Under the pieces are notes generated by a model, which worked only from the letters and a program-made list of their open reading frames with translations, was not told where the DNA came from and ran no database searches. From contig JACKBX010000010.1 in NCBI GenBank assembly GCA_020634375.1, positions 242,904-306,903 of the forward strand: DNA of 64,000 nucleotides. The letters run 5' to 3'. Made by a program: the position numbers and the translations under genes. Positions 43,029 to 51,894 of the stretch are shown here, piece by piece. Every line of letters begins with the position of its first letter. The stretch's first letter is position 1. Origin of the DNA: Ardenticatenaceae bacterium (GTDB taxonomy: Bacteria; Chloroflexota; Anaerolineae; Promineifilales; Promineifilaceae).

Positions 43029-45272
43029 ATGCTCCGAATAAGAAGGTACTTAAAGCCGTATTTACTCATGTTTACGGCTGCCGTCATCTTGTTGTTCATC
43101 CAGGCCAATCTTGACCTGGCTTTGCCCGATTATCTTTCCAAGATAGTCAACACGGGCATTCAGCAAAGCGGCGTTGAGGACACGGTTCCTAACGCCATGC
43201 GCCAGAGTACGTTAGACCATCTGGTGTTGTTTATGAGTGCGGATGATGCAACGGCCGTCCACAACGCCTACACCCTCATCCAACCCGACTCGGCCGACGC
43301 CGCGCAGTACGTCGAAACTTATCCCTTGCTGAAAAGCGAAGCGATTTACGTTCGCAACGACATCAGCCAGGAAGAGATAGACCAGTTGGACACGCCGGTG
43401 GCTAAAGCCCTCCTCGTCGTCTCGGCATTGCAGCAGGCGATAGACAACCCGGAAGCGGCGGCGCAGATGGGCGGAAGCGGCGCTTTCGACCTCTCCAAAC
43501 TGCCGCCCGGCGTTGATTTGTTTGCCATGTTGGGGCAGTTGCCCGCCAGCCAGCGTGATCAGATTGCCGCCAGCATCAATGAGCGTTTTACTTCGTTGGG
43601 CGACAAGATGATTGGGCAAACGGCCGTTGTCCAGGTCAAAGCTGAATACGAAGCGTTGGGCATGGACGTAAGCAAGCTGCAAAGCAGTTACATCTTAAGC
43701 ACCGGCGCGATCATGTTGTTAATTACACTGGGGTCGGCCGTCGCCACCATCAGCGTCGGTTATCTTTCGGCCAAAATCGCGGCGGGAATTGGCCGTGATT
43801 TACGCAGCGACGTATTCCGCAAAGTCGAAAACTTTTCCGGGGCTGAATTCGACAAATTCCCCACCGCCTCGCTCATCACCCGCTCCACCAACGACATCAC
43901 CCAACTGCAAATGGTGACCATGTTCATGGTGCGGCTGGTCTTTTACGCGCCGATTATGGGCGTAGGCGGAACCATTCGCGCCATCGGCAAAGGCTCCTCC
44001 ATGTGGTGGACAATTGCCGTGGCTGTGATGGTTTTGCTGGGCGTAATCACCGTCATCGTTTCCATTGCCCTGCCCCGCTTCCGCCTGGTGCAGAAGCTCA
44101 TTGACCGGCTCAACCTAGTCGCCCGCGAAAATCTGTCCGGTATGATGGTCATTCGCGCCTTCAACATGCAGCAATTTGAGGAGAATCGCTTTGACAAGGC
44201 CAACGTCGATTTGACGGCCAACACCTTATTTATTGCCCGCGTGATGGCTGTCATGATGCCGACGATGATGTTCATTCTCAATGTCTTGTCGGTCGTCATC
44301 CTGTGGGTGGGCGCACATCAGGTGGCGCAGGCCAACATGCAGGTCGGCGATATGATGGCTTTCTTGCAGTACGCCATGCAAATCGTCTTTTCCTTCCTGA
44401 TGCTCTCGATGTTGTTCATCATCCTGCCGCGTGCCTCAGTATCGGCAGACCGTATCGCCGATGTATTGGAAACGGAGTTGTCTATCGCTGACCCGGTCAA
44501 CCCCAAATCGCTCAATGGCTCTTTTAGCGGCACAGTCGAATTCCGCAATGTCTCCTTCCGCTATCCGGGCGCCGACACGGATGTGCTGCAAAATCTCAAC
44601 TTTGTCGCCAAACCGGGCGAAACGACCGCCTTTATTGGCTCGACTGGTTCCGGTAAATCGACCGTTGTCAATCTCATTCCCCGTTTCTTTGATGTGACGG
44701 AGGGGGCGATTTTGATGGATGGCATTGACATCCGCGAGGTGACGCAGCATGACCTGCGCGACAAGATTGGCTATGTGCCGCAGAAGGGCGTGTTGTTCTC
44801 TGGCACGGTTGGCAGCAATTTGCGTTATGCGGATGAGTTGGCGAGCGAGGAGGATTTGCAAACGGCCGTGACCATCGCCCAAGCCTCCGAATTCGTCAAC
44901 GCTAACCCGGACGGGCTAAATGCCGAAATTTCTCAGGGTGGCAGCAACGTCTCCGGCGGGCAGCGGCAGCGCTTGTCCATCGCCCGCGCCCTGGTCAAAA
45001 AAGCGCCCATCTACATCTTCGACGACACCTTCTCGGCCCTTGACTTTAAGACCGACGCTGCGCTGCGCCGCGCCCTGCGCGAAACCACCAGCGACAGCAC
45101 CATTCTCGTGGTCACGCAGCGCGTCTCCACCGTCAAAAATGCCGAGCAAATCGTCGTCCTCGATCAAGGCCGCATCGTCGGCAAAGGCACCCACGAAGAA
45201 CTAATGAACACCTGCGAAACGTACCAGGAAATCGCGCTGTCGCAGTTAAGCATGGAGGAACTATCATCATGA
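43029..45272 (+). CDS. ABC exporter half-transporter with degenerate ATP site and long TM1-TM2 loop
   Basis: 747 residues: about 6 TM helices, then NBD. Between TM1 and TM2 lies an extra ~150-residue polar segment (about 40-210), larger than usual, presumably extracytoplasmic. NBD: Walker A G-S-T-G-S-G-K-S-T, signature N-V-S-G-G-Q-R-Q-R, Walker B I-Y-I-F-D-D (Asp in place of catalytic Glu) and T-Q-R-V (Gln in place of His of the H-loop). It is therefore the non-catalytic half of an asymmetric exporter of the BmrCD/TM287-288 type. AAAGGAG precedes the ATG. Four-base overlap with the partner. Preceded by a MarR gene. Confidence 0.9.
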   Translation: MLRIRRYLKPYLLMFTAAVILLFIQANLDLALPDYLSKIVNTGIQQSGVEDTVPNAMRQSTLDHLVLFMSADDATAVHNAYTLIQPDSADAAQYVETYPLLKSEAIYVRNDISQEEIDQLDTPVAKALLVVSALQQAIDNPEAAAQMGGSGAFDLSKLPPGVDLFAMLGQLPASQRDQIAASINERFTSLGDKMIGQTAVVQVKAEYEALGMDVSKLQSSYILSTGAIMLLITLGSAVATISVGYLSAKIAAGIGRDLRSDVFRKVENFSGAEFDKFPTASLITRSTNDITQLQMVTMFMVRLVFYAPIMGVGGTIRAIGKGSSMWWTIAVAVMVLLGVITVIVSIALPRFRLVQKLIDRLNLVARENLSGMMVIRAFNMQQFEENRFDKANVDLTANTLFIARVMAVMMPTMMFILNVLSVVILWVGAHQVAQANMQVGDMMAFLQYAMQIVFSFLMLSMLFIILPRASVSADRIADVLETELSIADPVNPKSLNGSFSGTVEFRNVSFRYPGADTDVLQNLNFVAKPGETTAFIGSTGSGKSTVVNLIPRFFDVTEGAILMDGIDIREVTQHDLRDKIGYVPQKGVLFSGTVGSNLRYADELASEEDLQTAVTIAQASEFVNANPDGLNAEISQGGSNVSGGQRQRLSIARALVKKAPIYIFDDTFSALDFKTDAALRRALRETTSDSTILVVTQRVSTVKNAEQIVVLDQGRIVGKGTHEELMNTCETYQEIALSQLSMEELSS

Positions 45273-47170
45273 TGATGCATGGAGGACGCAGCTCAGGAAA
45301 TAGAAGAAGCGGCCCCCGCGAAGGGGGGCCGATGGCCGCAATGCGCAAAGGAGATCGTGCGCGTAACTTCAAGGCCACCATGAAGAAATTGGCCCAATAT
45401 CTCAACGCCTATAAGGGTCGGATCACCGTTGTCATGATCTTTGCCATCGCCTCGACGGTGTTCAACATCGTTGGCCCCAAAGTATTGGGCAACGCTACGA
45501 CCAAGTTGTTTGAAGGCGTGATGGCCGAGATTGCCGGAACCGGTTCGATTGATTTTGACTACATCGGTCGTATCCTGCTTACGATGCTTATCTTATACGT
45601 CACCTCGGCCTTGTTTGCCTACCTGATGGGCTGGATTATGGCCGGGGTGTCCACCGACATCGCTTACCGTTTCCGCGAAGAAATTGCGGCCAAAATCAAC
45701 CGCCTGCCGCTGAGTTATTTTGACAAGACCACGCAAGGTGAGGTGCTCTCGCGCATTACCAACGATGTGGATACCGTCAATCAAACCCTCAGCCAGAGCC
45801 TGACGCAAATTATTACCTCGGTGATTACGGTCGTCGGCGTGCTGGTGATGATGTTCTCCATTAGCTGGCTGATGACGCTGGTAGCCTTGATTGTCATTCC
45901 CCTGTCATTGGGTGTGGTGGCGTTTATTGTCAAACGCTCGCAGGTTTATTTTATGGAACAGCAAGATTACCTGGGGCATGTTAACGGCCATGTTGAGGAA
46001 ATGTTTGGCGGTCACCGGGTGATGAAGGCGTTCAACGGCGAGGAACGCAGCATTGAGGAGTTTGAAGGGTATAACACTACCCTTTACAGCGTGGCCTGGA
46101 AATCGCAGTTCTTATCGGGCTTGATGATGCCGATTATGAGCTTCATCGGCAACCTGGGGTATGTGGCTGTGGTGGTTGTGGGTGGCTACCTGACCGTGCG
46201 CCAGACCATTACGGTGGGTGATATTCAGGCGTTTATCCAGTACGTGCGCTCGTTTAACCAGCCGTTGATGCAGTTGGCAAATATCTCTAACGTGTTGCAG
46301 CAAACGGCCGCTGCTGCCGAGCGTGTCTTTGAGTTCCTGGAAGAGGCGGAAGAGGTGAAGGAAACGGAGACTCCGGTCAAGCTGGAGGCACTGCAGGGGC
46401 GTGTGGAGTTCCGCGATGTGCGCTTTGGCTATGACGCGGAGAAGCCGGTCATCCACAACCTGTCGGCGGAGGCGAAGCCGGGGCAAAAGGTGGCGATTGT
46501 CGGCCCCACCGGTGCGGGCAAGACGACCATCGTCAAGCTGCTGATGCGCTTCTACGACGTAAATGGGGGCGCGATTTTGGTGGATGATCACGACATCCGT
46601 GACTTCACGCGCCAGGATTTGCGCCGCCGCTTTGGGATGGTGTTGCAAGATACGTGGCTTTACAATGACACGATTATGGAGAATATCCGGTACGGCCGTC
46701 CCGAAGCGACCGACGACGAAGTGATAGCTGCCGCCAAAGCCGCCCACGTTGATCATTTCGTCCACACCCTGCCGGAAGGGTATGGCATGGTCATCAACGA
46801 AGAGACGACCAACATCTCGCAGGGGCAGATGCAGCTGCTGACCATTGCCCGCGCCGTCCTGGCCGACCCGCGCATCCTCATTTTGGATGAGGCGACCAGT
46901 TCGGTGGACACGCGCACGGAGGTGTTGATCCAGCAGGCGATGGACCGGCTGATGGTGGGGCGCACCAGCTTCATCATCGCCCACCGCCTCTCCACCATCC
47001 GCAACGCCGACCTGATTCTGGTGATGAATGAGGGGGACATTGTGGAGCAGGGCAACCACGAAGAGCTGCTGGCGCGCGGCGGCTTTTACGCGGAGTTGTA
47101 CAACAGCCAGTTTGAGAGATCGGAAGAGGAGGTAATAGAAGACGAAGCCCTCTTGATTCCTATAGATTAG
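45269..47170 (+). CDS. ABC exporter half-transporter, catalytic partner
   Basis: 633 residues: N-terminal polar extension, six TM helices, NBD with G-P-T-G-A-G-K-T-T, Q-loop, signature N-I-S-Q-G-Q-M-Q-L (weak LSGGQ), Walker B ILILDEATSSVD with the catalytic Glu, and IIAHRLSTI with the H-loop His. It complements the degenerate half upstream (canonical E/H here, canonical LSGGQ there), as expected in heterodimers. Export of lipids, peptides or drugs cannot be distinguished. Confidence 0.9.
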   Translation: MMMHGGRSSGNRRSGPREGGPMAAMRKGDRARNFKATMKKLAQYLNAYKGRITVVMIFAIASTVFNIVGPKVLGNATTKLFEGVMAEIAGTGSIDFDYIGRILLTMLILYVTSALFAYLMGWIMAGVSTDIAYRFREEIAAKINRLPLSYFDKTTQGEVLSRITNDVDTVNQTLSQSLTQIITSVITVVGVLVMMFSISWLMTLVALIVIPLSLGVVAFIVKRSQVYFMEQQDYLGHVNGHVEEMFGGHRVMKAFNGEERSIEEFEGYNTTLYSVAWKSQFLSGLMMPIMSFIGNLGYVAVVVVGGYLTVRQTITVGDIQAFIQYVRSFNQPLMQLANISNVLQQTAAAAERVFEFLEEAEEVKETETPVKLEALQGRVEFRDVRFGYDAEKPVIHNLSAEAKPGQKVAIVGPTGAGKTTIVKLLMRFYDVNGGAILVDDHDIRDFTRQDLRRRFGMVLQDTWLYNDTIMENIRYGRPEATDDEVIAAAKAAHVDHFVHTLPEGYGMVINEETTNISQGQMQLLTIARAVLADPRILILDEATSSVDTRTEVLIQQAMDRLMVGRTSFIIAHRLSTIRNADLILVMNEGDIVEQGNHEELLARGGFYAELYNSQFERSEEEVIEDEALLIPID

Positions 47171-47253
47171 TATTGTGTAAATTTGAGTAAACCTGATTTA
47201 AAAAGCCATTATTGGCGTTTAAGTAATTAAGCAATTTAGGAGACTTATAGTTT

Positions 47254-47472
47254 ATGAAAGCGAAAACATCGAACACAGTCCGTTGGATTCACATCGTTGC
47301 TGCGATCTCACTGTTGATTGTCTTTATTTTGTACAACCAGCTTCAATTTGAAGCTGTACGACCGTTCCAAGGTTTGGCAATGATTCTATCTTTGATTACA
47401 GGAACCATTCTGGCCATTCCGTTTATACGTGGTCAGTGGCGCAGTTTCCAACGCAAACGCAACAAAGGGTAA
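47254..47472 (+). CDS. Small two-TM protein
   Basis: 72 residues: MKAKTSNTVRWIHIVAAISLLIVFILY, polar segment, QGLAMILSLITGTILAIPFI and a basic tail RGQWRSFQRKRNKG. An AGGAG lies upstream of the ATG. It follows the ABC genes by 83 bases and may be an accessory subunit, or part of a duplicated block, since a fragment of the exporter's C-terminus lies just after it. Confidence 0.6.
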   Translation: MKAKTSNTVRWIHIVAAISLLIVFILYNQLQFEAVRPFQGLAMILSLITGTILAIPFIRGQWRSFQRKRNKG

Positions 47473-47497
47473 TAAGAGCGATATTGTAAAGTAGGGT

Positions 47498-47575
47498 CTT
47501 CACGAGGAACTGACTTGTGATGGCTTCTATGCGGAGCTGTACAATAGCCAGTTTAAGTATCCTAATGAGAGAATG
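47498..47575 (+). pseudogene. Decayed C-terminal fragment of an ABC exporter
   Basis: Codons from 47498 read LHEELTCDGFYAELYNSQF, matching the last residues of the catalytic ABC half (NHEELLARGGFYAELYNSQF) at both protein and partly DNA level. The rest of the gene is missing. It looks like the tail of a lost tandem copy; the intervening 72-residue gene may have replaced it. Confidence 0.75.
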
Positions 47576-47590
47576 AGATGGAGAGAAGAT

Positions 47591-47623
47591 GCCGATTGTA
47601 GGCGACTGCAATCGGCTTTTTTG
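47591..47623 (+). terminator. Rho-independent terminator
   Basis: GCCGATTG, 10-base loop, CAATCGGC then TTTTTTG. A near-identical hairpin with the same words is at 54782-54814. Confidence 0.75.
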
Positions 47624-47744
47624 TTATATTTTGCCTGGATGAGGGGGTTGGAAACGGCCGTTGATTGGCAAAGACGTGTAAGGTGTAGATAATGCGGATG
47701 TATCCTTCAAATTTGCTAGGTATATCCGGTTTGGTTCAACAACA

Positions 47745-49145
47745 ATGAAATATCTCAAGCAAAAATACCATTTACTTCTGTACTTAGTTTTGGGCAGCGT
47801 GGGACTTGTGCTTATTCTTGCCTTTAGTGAAGTCACATCAAATGCAGAGGCGCGAAAGTCTATCTTTTCTAGTTTTGGAACTGAGCTACTTGCGGTCACG
47901 TTTGTGTTTCTTTTCGTAGAGGTTGTTTTCGCCATTAGAAATTGGGATTTGTCCGAGAATATACAAGACTTAATCACCCGGCTTAAGCATGGATCTTCGG
48001 CCAATGACTTTTTCCAAAAACAACCAGATTTAGATAGGGGTTTCCATTCTGCGAAGAAGATTGATCTTTGTGGCGTCACCCTTACCACGACATTGAGCAA
48101 ACGTCTCAGTACTCTCCAGGCAAGATTATTCGAAGGTGCTGATATTCGTATATTAATAATTAGTCCACTTAACCAAACGTTATGGATGGCCACCAAACGA
48201 AGTGAGAGAACCAAAGACATCGTTTATTACAAGCGTCATTTAGACTCATCTCTTCGTGATCTCAATCATCTCTGGGAAAATTGGAAGCTTTATCAAAAGA
48301 CAGCACACCCGAATAAAGGAAGCTTGTATATTCGCTTTTTACCATATGCTCCATCGTTTGGGATGATAGGTTTTAACGTTGGAGACAATTTAGGCAATTT
48401 GTGGATCGAGCTTTATCCGCATCACGGTGGATATGACACTCCACCTTATTTTCTGTTGACGCCAGAAAAAGATGAAGAATGGTACGGATACTTCAGAAAT
48501 CAATACAATGCTATGTGGAATTCAGCAACCGAATGGGAAGGATACACCAACATAGCAAGTTTATCCGATCAAGCATCAATTGGTCAGGTTCTTTCAGAGG
48601 ATTTCTTCTTGTCTGGTCGTCCGCAAATAAATGAATATTTGTCGTCAGCATCTAAGATCCACTTACTTGGATATTCGCTATCGAGAACTATTCGGCAATA
48701 TAGTGGCATCTTTACCGAGCGGCTTTTTCACGAAGCAAACATAAAGGTCATAATAATTGATCCAGAGCAAGAAGGTATTCTTGAACGGATGGCATTAGAA
48801 AGCGTTGCTGCCACTCCGGAACGCTGGAAAAGTGATTTGATTTCAACAAAAGCCCTCCTCAACCTTATTTCAAAAAATCCAGCAAACAAAGGATTATTGG
48901 AAATAGGATATTTGCCTTACACACCGTCCTTTGGGTTAATCATTATTGATCCTGACAGTCCTACGGGCATCTGCGTTGTTGAAATTTATCATCATCATAC
49001 ACCTGGCCCAAACGCAACTTTTGTATTAAACGCAAGCGACGATAAAAAATGGTTCGATTTCTTCAAACAACAATATGATTCAATTTGGGCAAGTTGTCGA
49101 AAAGATGGCATGGCAAATACTACAGAGATGGCACCGGATGGGTGA
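47745..49145 (+). CDS. Two-TM protein with duplicated PLD-like domain
   Basis: 466 residues. TM1 (about 7-27) and TM2 (about 42-64, FGTELLAVTFVFLFVEVVFAI) form a hairpin. Two homologous soluble units follow: 95-275 (IDLCGVTLTTTLSK...LFEGADIRILIISP...IRFLPYAPSFGMIGFN...VELY-like, HHGGYDTPPYF) and 285-455 (IHLLGYSLSRTIRQ...LFHEANIKVIIIDPEQ...IGYLPYTPSFGLIIIDP, HHHTPGPNATF). The strands and 'phospholipid/nucleotide site' layout resemble phospholipase D-like or DUF5919-type domains, but no HxK motif is present, so it may be a ligand-binding sensor. Not recognised further. The gene lacks ACGGCCGT and is AT-rich compared with neighbours, suggesting acquisition. Confidence 0.65.
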   Translation: MKYLKQKYHLLLYLVLGSVGLVLILAFSEVTSNAEARKSIFSSFGTELLAVTFVFLFVEVVFAIRNWDLSENIQDLITRLKHGSSANDFFQKQPDLDRGFHSAKKIDLCGVTLTTTLSKRLSTLQARLFEGADIRILIISPLNQTLWMATKRSERTKDIVYYKRHLDSSLRDLNHLWENWKLYQKTAHPNKGSLYIRFLPYAPSFGMIGFNVGDNLGNLWIELYPHHGGYDTPPYFLLTPEKDEEWYGYFRNQYNAMWNSATEWEGYTNIASLSDQASIGQVLSEDFFLSGRPQINEYLSSASKIHLLGYSLSRTIRQYSGIFTERLFHEANIKVIIIDPEQEGILERMALESVAATPERWKSDLISTKALLNLISKNPANKGLLEIGYLPYTPSFGLIIIDPDSPTGICVVEIYHHHTPGPNATFVLNASDDKKWFDFFKQQYDSIWASCRKDGMANTTEMAPDG

Positions 49146-49255
49146 CCATCCAAGAGTATACGGAACCCCACTCAAAGATTGTGAGGGGAGGTGCTGTACA
49201 TGAGGTTTGAAGCCGCGTAATCCAATTTATCGCTGACGGTTTGGAGATAAGGAGG

Positions 49256-49570
49256 GGGAACGGCCGTGTTAACAACCAACAGTCAACAGAAAGCAATCAA
49301 CGGGAAACGGCCGTTATGCTTGGCGCAAAAATCTCACGAAAAGGTTTGGCAGGGGAACGGCCGTGTTAACAACTAACAGTTAACAAAAAACAATCAACGG
49401 GGAACGGCCGTCCTACTTGGCGCAAAAAATCTCACGAAGAAGTTTGGTGGGGTAACGGCCGTGTCTTTTTGTATGGGAGATGAGGTGGGGGGAACGGCCG
49501 TCCCGCTTCCCGCAAAAATCTCACGAAGAAGTTTGGTTAGGGAACGGCCGTCCCCCCCACATCCCCAATA
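49256..49570. repeat. About three tandem copies of a ~95-base unit
   Basis: Unit pattern: GGGGAACGGCCGTGTTAACAA..., a CAATCAACGGG(G)AACGGCCGT segment, and ...CTTGGCGCAAAAATCTCACGAAGAAGTTTGG. Each copy carries two ACGGCCGT octamers (seven in the block). Copies differ by internal deletions. Non-coding; no CRISPR-type spacers. Confidence 0.75.
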
Positions 49571-49605
49571 ACCCACAATAAACAGCCACTTTTTCCCAAA
49601 AACAT

Positions 49606-49800
49606 CCCCTATAGCGGTCTATAGACCCTTGTTTTTCAAAAATCAGCCCTCTATAGCAGTCTATAGACCCTTGTTTTTCAAAAATTTACCTCCTATAGAG
49701 GTCTATAGACCCCTCTTTTTCAAAAATCTAGCCCCTATAGAGGCCTATAAGCCTTTCTTTTTCAAAAATCCAGCCCCTACAGAGGCCTTTTGTCCTATTT
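49606..49800. repeat. 42-base tandem repeat, five copies
   Basis: Units of 42 bases contain CTATAGnnGTCTATAG, CCCTTGTTTTTC and AAAAATC. They drift from left to right. Because 42 is a multiple of three, the plus frame reads (FFKNxPPIEVYRPL)n, but no start codon or ribosome site serves it, and it ends without a link to the next gene. Each copy contains the palindrome CTATAG twice. Confidence 0.75.
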
Positions 49801-49893
49801 TCTCGGCGAGGGTAAATCATACATAATAGACTTGGCTCGTTCGCAGTGATTCAGTCAAGATTTTAAGTTTGTTTGGTACAAGGAGGTACCCTC

Positions 49894-50625
49894 ATGCCCC
49901 AATATTTAGCACCCCAAAGTGATGTAACCCGTCTGGCATTTATGAGCCGGGCCATTAAAACGGCCGAAGCTGTCCCGGAAGGCGGCATACAGCGGCTGCC
50001 TGCTCAACTGCTGGCCGATTTGAAGATACATTATGCGGCCTATCGGGCAGCGTATGATGCGGCGGAAGCGGCATTGAGCCAGCGCAAGACAGAGACGGCG
50101 GAAAGTGCAGCGGCGATGGCGCGTTTGCAGATGTATCTCAGCCATTTATGGACGGCCGTTACTAACCGCGCCCAACGTGAAAATCAGCCGGTAGGCGTGT
50201 TGGGCTATTACAAGCTCACCAATGATGGCGCCCGTCCCACGCCCCGCAGCCGCGAGGAATGGCTGGAGATGGCACAGTCTGTTATCAACGGCGACGCGGC
50301 AGCGGCAGCGGCCGGGCATCCGGCGGCGGTGAGCCCATCGGCGGCTGAGGTGCAGGATATATTAGATATAGCGATTGCCGAATCCAATGACCTGCCTGTA
50401 GCTGATACAGCGTATGATGAAGCGCAAACGGCCGTTGCCGCTCTACGCCCCCAGGCTGACAAATTGATCAAAGCCGTGCGTGCGGCCGTCATCTACTCCA
50501 CCTATGACATGGACCCGGCCAGCCAACGGCGAGTGCTGCGGAATTTTGGTTCGGTTTACCGTCATCTGCCGGGTGAAACGGTGGAGGATGAGGTGGAAAC
50601 GGCCGTTGCCAGTGAGGACGAATAG
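49894..50625 (+). CDS. Hypothetical alanine-rich helical protein
   Basis: 243 residues from ATG 49894 (AAGGAGGTACCCTC upstream, an excellent ribosome site). The sequence is mostly helical and Ala-rich, with coiled-coil-like segments (AAYRAAYDAAEAALSQRKTETAESAAAMARLQMYL), a short YYKL segment and an acidic C-terminus (GETVEDEVETAVASEDE). No membrane segment or known motif. It contains four ACGGCCGT octamers, read as (E/Q)TAV. Unknown function; probably cytoplasmic. Confidence 0.7.
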   Translation: MPQYLAPQSDVTRLAFMSRAIKTAEAVPEGGIQRLPAQLLADLKIHYAAYRAAYDAAEAALSQRKTETAESAAAMARLQMYLSHLWTAVTNRAQRENQPVGVLGYYKLTNDGARPTPRSREEWLEMAQSVINGDAAAAAAGHPAAVSPSAAEVQDILDIAIAESNDLPVADTAYDEAQTAVAALRPQADKLIKAVRAAVIYSTYDMDPASQRRVLRNFGSVYRHLPGETVEDEVETAVASEDE

Positions 50626-50741
50626 GGTAGGTAATATGAGGGGGGAGACTGCGCAATGCAGTCCAATACCATATTGGGCTGCAACTTAATTTTTGAGGCG
50701 CCGTATGTCATTGTAGATTTTCAAAAAAATGAGGATTCAAC

Positions 50742-51455
50742 ATGAAAACTTACAGAATGAATGCAGTAATGGCAGGCGCACTCTACTTCTTAGGGACAGC
50801 CTTTGGGGTTGCTGGAGCAGCCGTTAGTGGAGAAGTGCTTACCTCAATCATTTCCGGCAAACCGCTTACTGGTGTGGATATGCTGGACCTCGTTGCCGCC
50901 AATTCATCCCAACTTACATTGGGAGCATTTTTTACCCTCATGATGGGGATTTCGTTGGTAGTGATGACGGTTTTCCTCTATCCACTTTTTAGAAAAGATA
51001 GCGAAGAACTGGCGATGGGAATGGTTCTTTTCCGTGGGGCGTTGGAGGGAAGCTGGTATTTTGCTACAACCCTCGGCATTTTGACGCTCATCGCACTTGG
51101 CAACGAATACGTTGCCACCGGAGCTAATTCGGCCGCTTTACAATCTATGGGCAATGTCGTGTATCAGTTCCAAGACTTCCTCGGGCCGGTTGGCACCATC
51201 GTGTTTCTTATTGGGGCTACATGTTTATACATCTCCTTCTACCGTACACGGCTGATCCCTCGCTGGCTGTCTGTTTGGGGTCTGATCGGCGTGGTTCCAT
51301 ATATGGCTTATGCCCTGTTGCATTTCTTTCACCTGGATCACGGTGTAGGATTTTTTCTACAAATGGTGTTGGCGCCCCAGGAAATTGTGATGGGAATATG
51401 GTTAATAATTAAGGGATTCAATCAAGCCGCCCTTGAAGAGCTTTTTAACCGATAG
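50742..51455 (+). CDS. DUF4386 family membrane protein
   Basis: 237 residues with six hydrophobic segments: MNAVMAGALYFLGTAFGVAGAAVSG at the start, FFTLMMGISLVVMTVFLYPLFRK, GILTLIALG, GPVGTIVFLIGATCLYISFYRT, LIPRWLSVWGLIGVVPYMAYALLHFF, and FFLQMVLAPQEIVMGIWLIIKGFN. This arrangement and the final PQEIxMGxWLIxKGF are typical of DUF4386. GAGG precedes the ATG. Function unknown. Confidence 0.8.
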   Translation: MKTYRMNAVMAGALYFLGTAFGVAGAAVSGEVLTSIISGKPLTGVDMLDLVAANSSQLTLGAFFTLMMGISLVVMTVFLYPLFRKDSEELAMGMVLFRGALEGSWYFATTLGILTLIALGNEYVATGANSAALQSMGNVVYQFQDFLGPVGTIVFLIGATCLYISFYRTRLIPRWLSVWGLIGVVPYMAYALLHFFHLDHGVGFFLQMVLAPQEIVMGIWLIIKGFNQAALEELFNR

Positions 51456-51575
51456 ACCTGGGGTAACAACCATCTGCAATATAAAAAACATCAAATTTGC
51501 TTCTATTGGTTACATGTAGTTTGGTGTATAGTACAGTCCCGCCGTATCCAATAAATAGAGCACCCATACATAGCT

Positions 51576-51650
51576 ATGACAAATAAACCATACGTTTCTA
51601 CAACCAAACAGAAGCGCACACTTTACCTTATTGCTGGATGGCTGCTCTAG
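51576..51650 (+). CDS. Possible 24-residue truncated frame
   Basis: MTNKPYVSTTKQKRTLYLIAGWLL then TAG: looks like the start of a membrane protein, ending exactly where a CGTGAAA-type palindrome begins (51651). The palindrome may have disrupted a gene. A TATAGT box lies 45 bases upstream. Weak support. Otherwise I see nothing coding in 51456-51894. Confidence 0.25.
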   Translation: MTNKPYVSTTKQKRTLYLIAGWLL

Positions 51651-51677
51651 TCACGTTTCACGTTTTACGTTTCACGC
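51651..51677. repeat. Half-palindrome of CGTGAAA-type words
   Basis: TCACGTTTCACGTTTTACGTTTCACG: one arm of the family at 28127-28192 and 39470-39537, without the other arm. Confidence 0.55.
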
Positions 51678-51894
51678 CTTGATTACCCCACGAGTTCCCA
51701 AAGAGCTATTGTTTTTTGTTAACTGTTGGTGGCAACGGCCGTCCTCCTCCGTCCCCCTCCATCTCAACAAAAACCAATCCTCATCTAATCCTCGATCGGT
51801 TCTTGATCGTTTTCTCCTTATTATGGAGCCAGAATACCGGTTGCAAACACAAATCCACGATAGGAGCCGGTTGAATTTAAGGAGACAAACGAAC

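Noticed and set aside
46112..47059. 315-codon frame antisense to the ABC gene
   Set aside because: It mirrors a well-conserved ABC NBD and has a composition typical of a shadow frame.
49606..49800. CRISPR-like array
   Set aside because: The units are contiguous 42-base tandem repeats with drift; there are no unique spacers and no cas genes.
49629..49826. Repeat peptide FFKN... as a gene
   Set aside because: No ATG or ribosome site; the frame exists only because the repeat length is a multiple of three.
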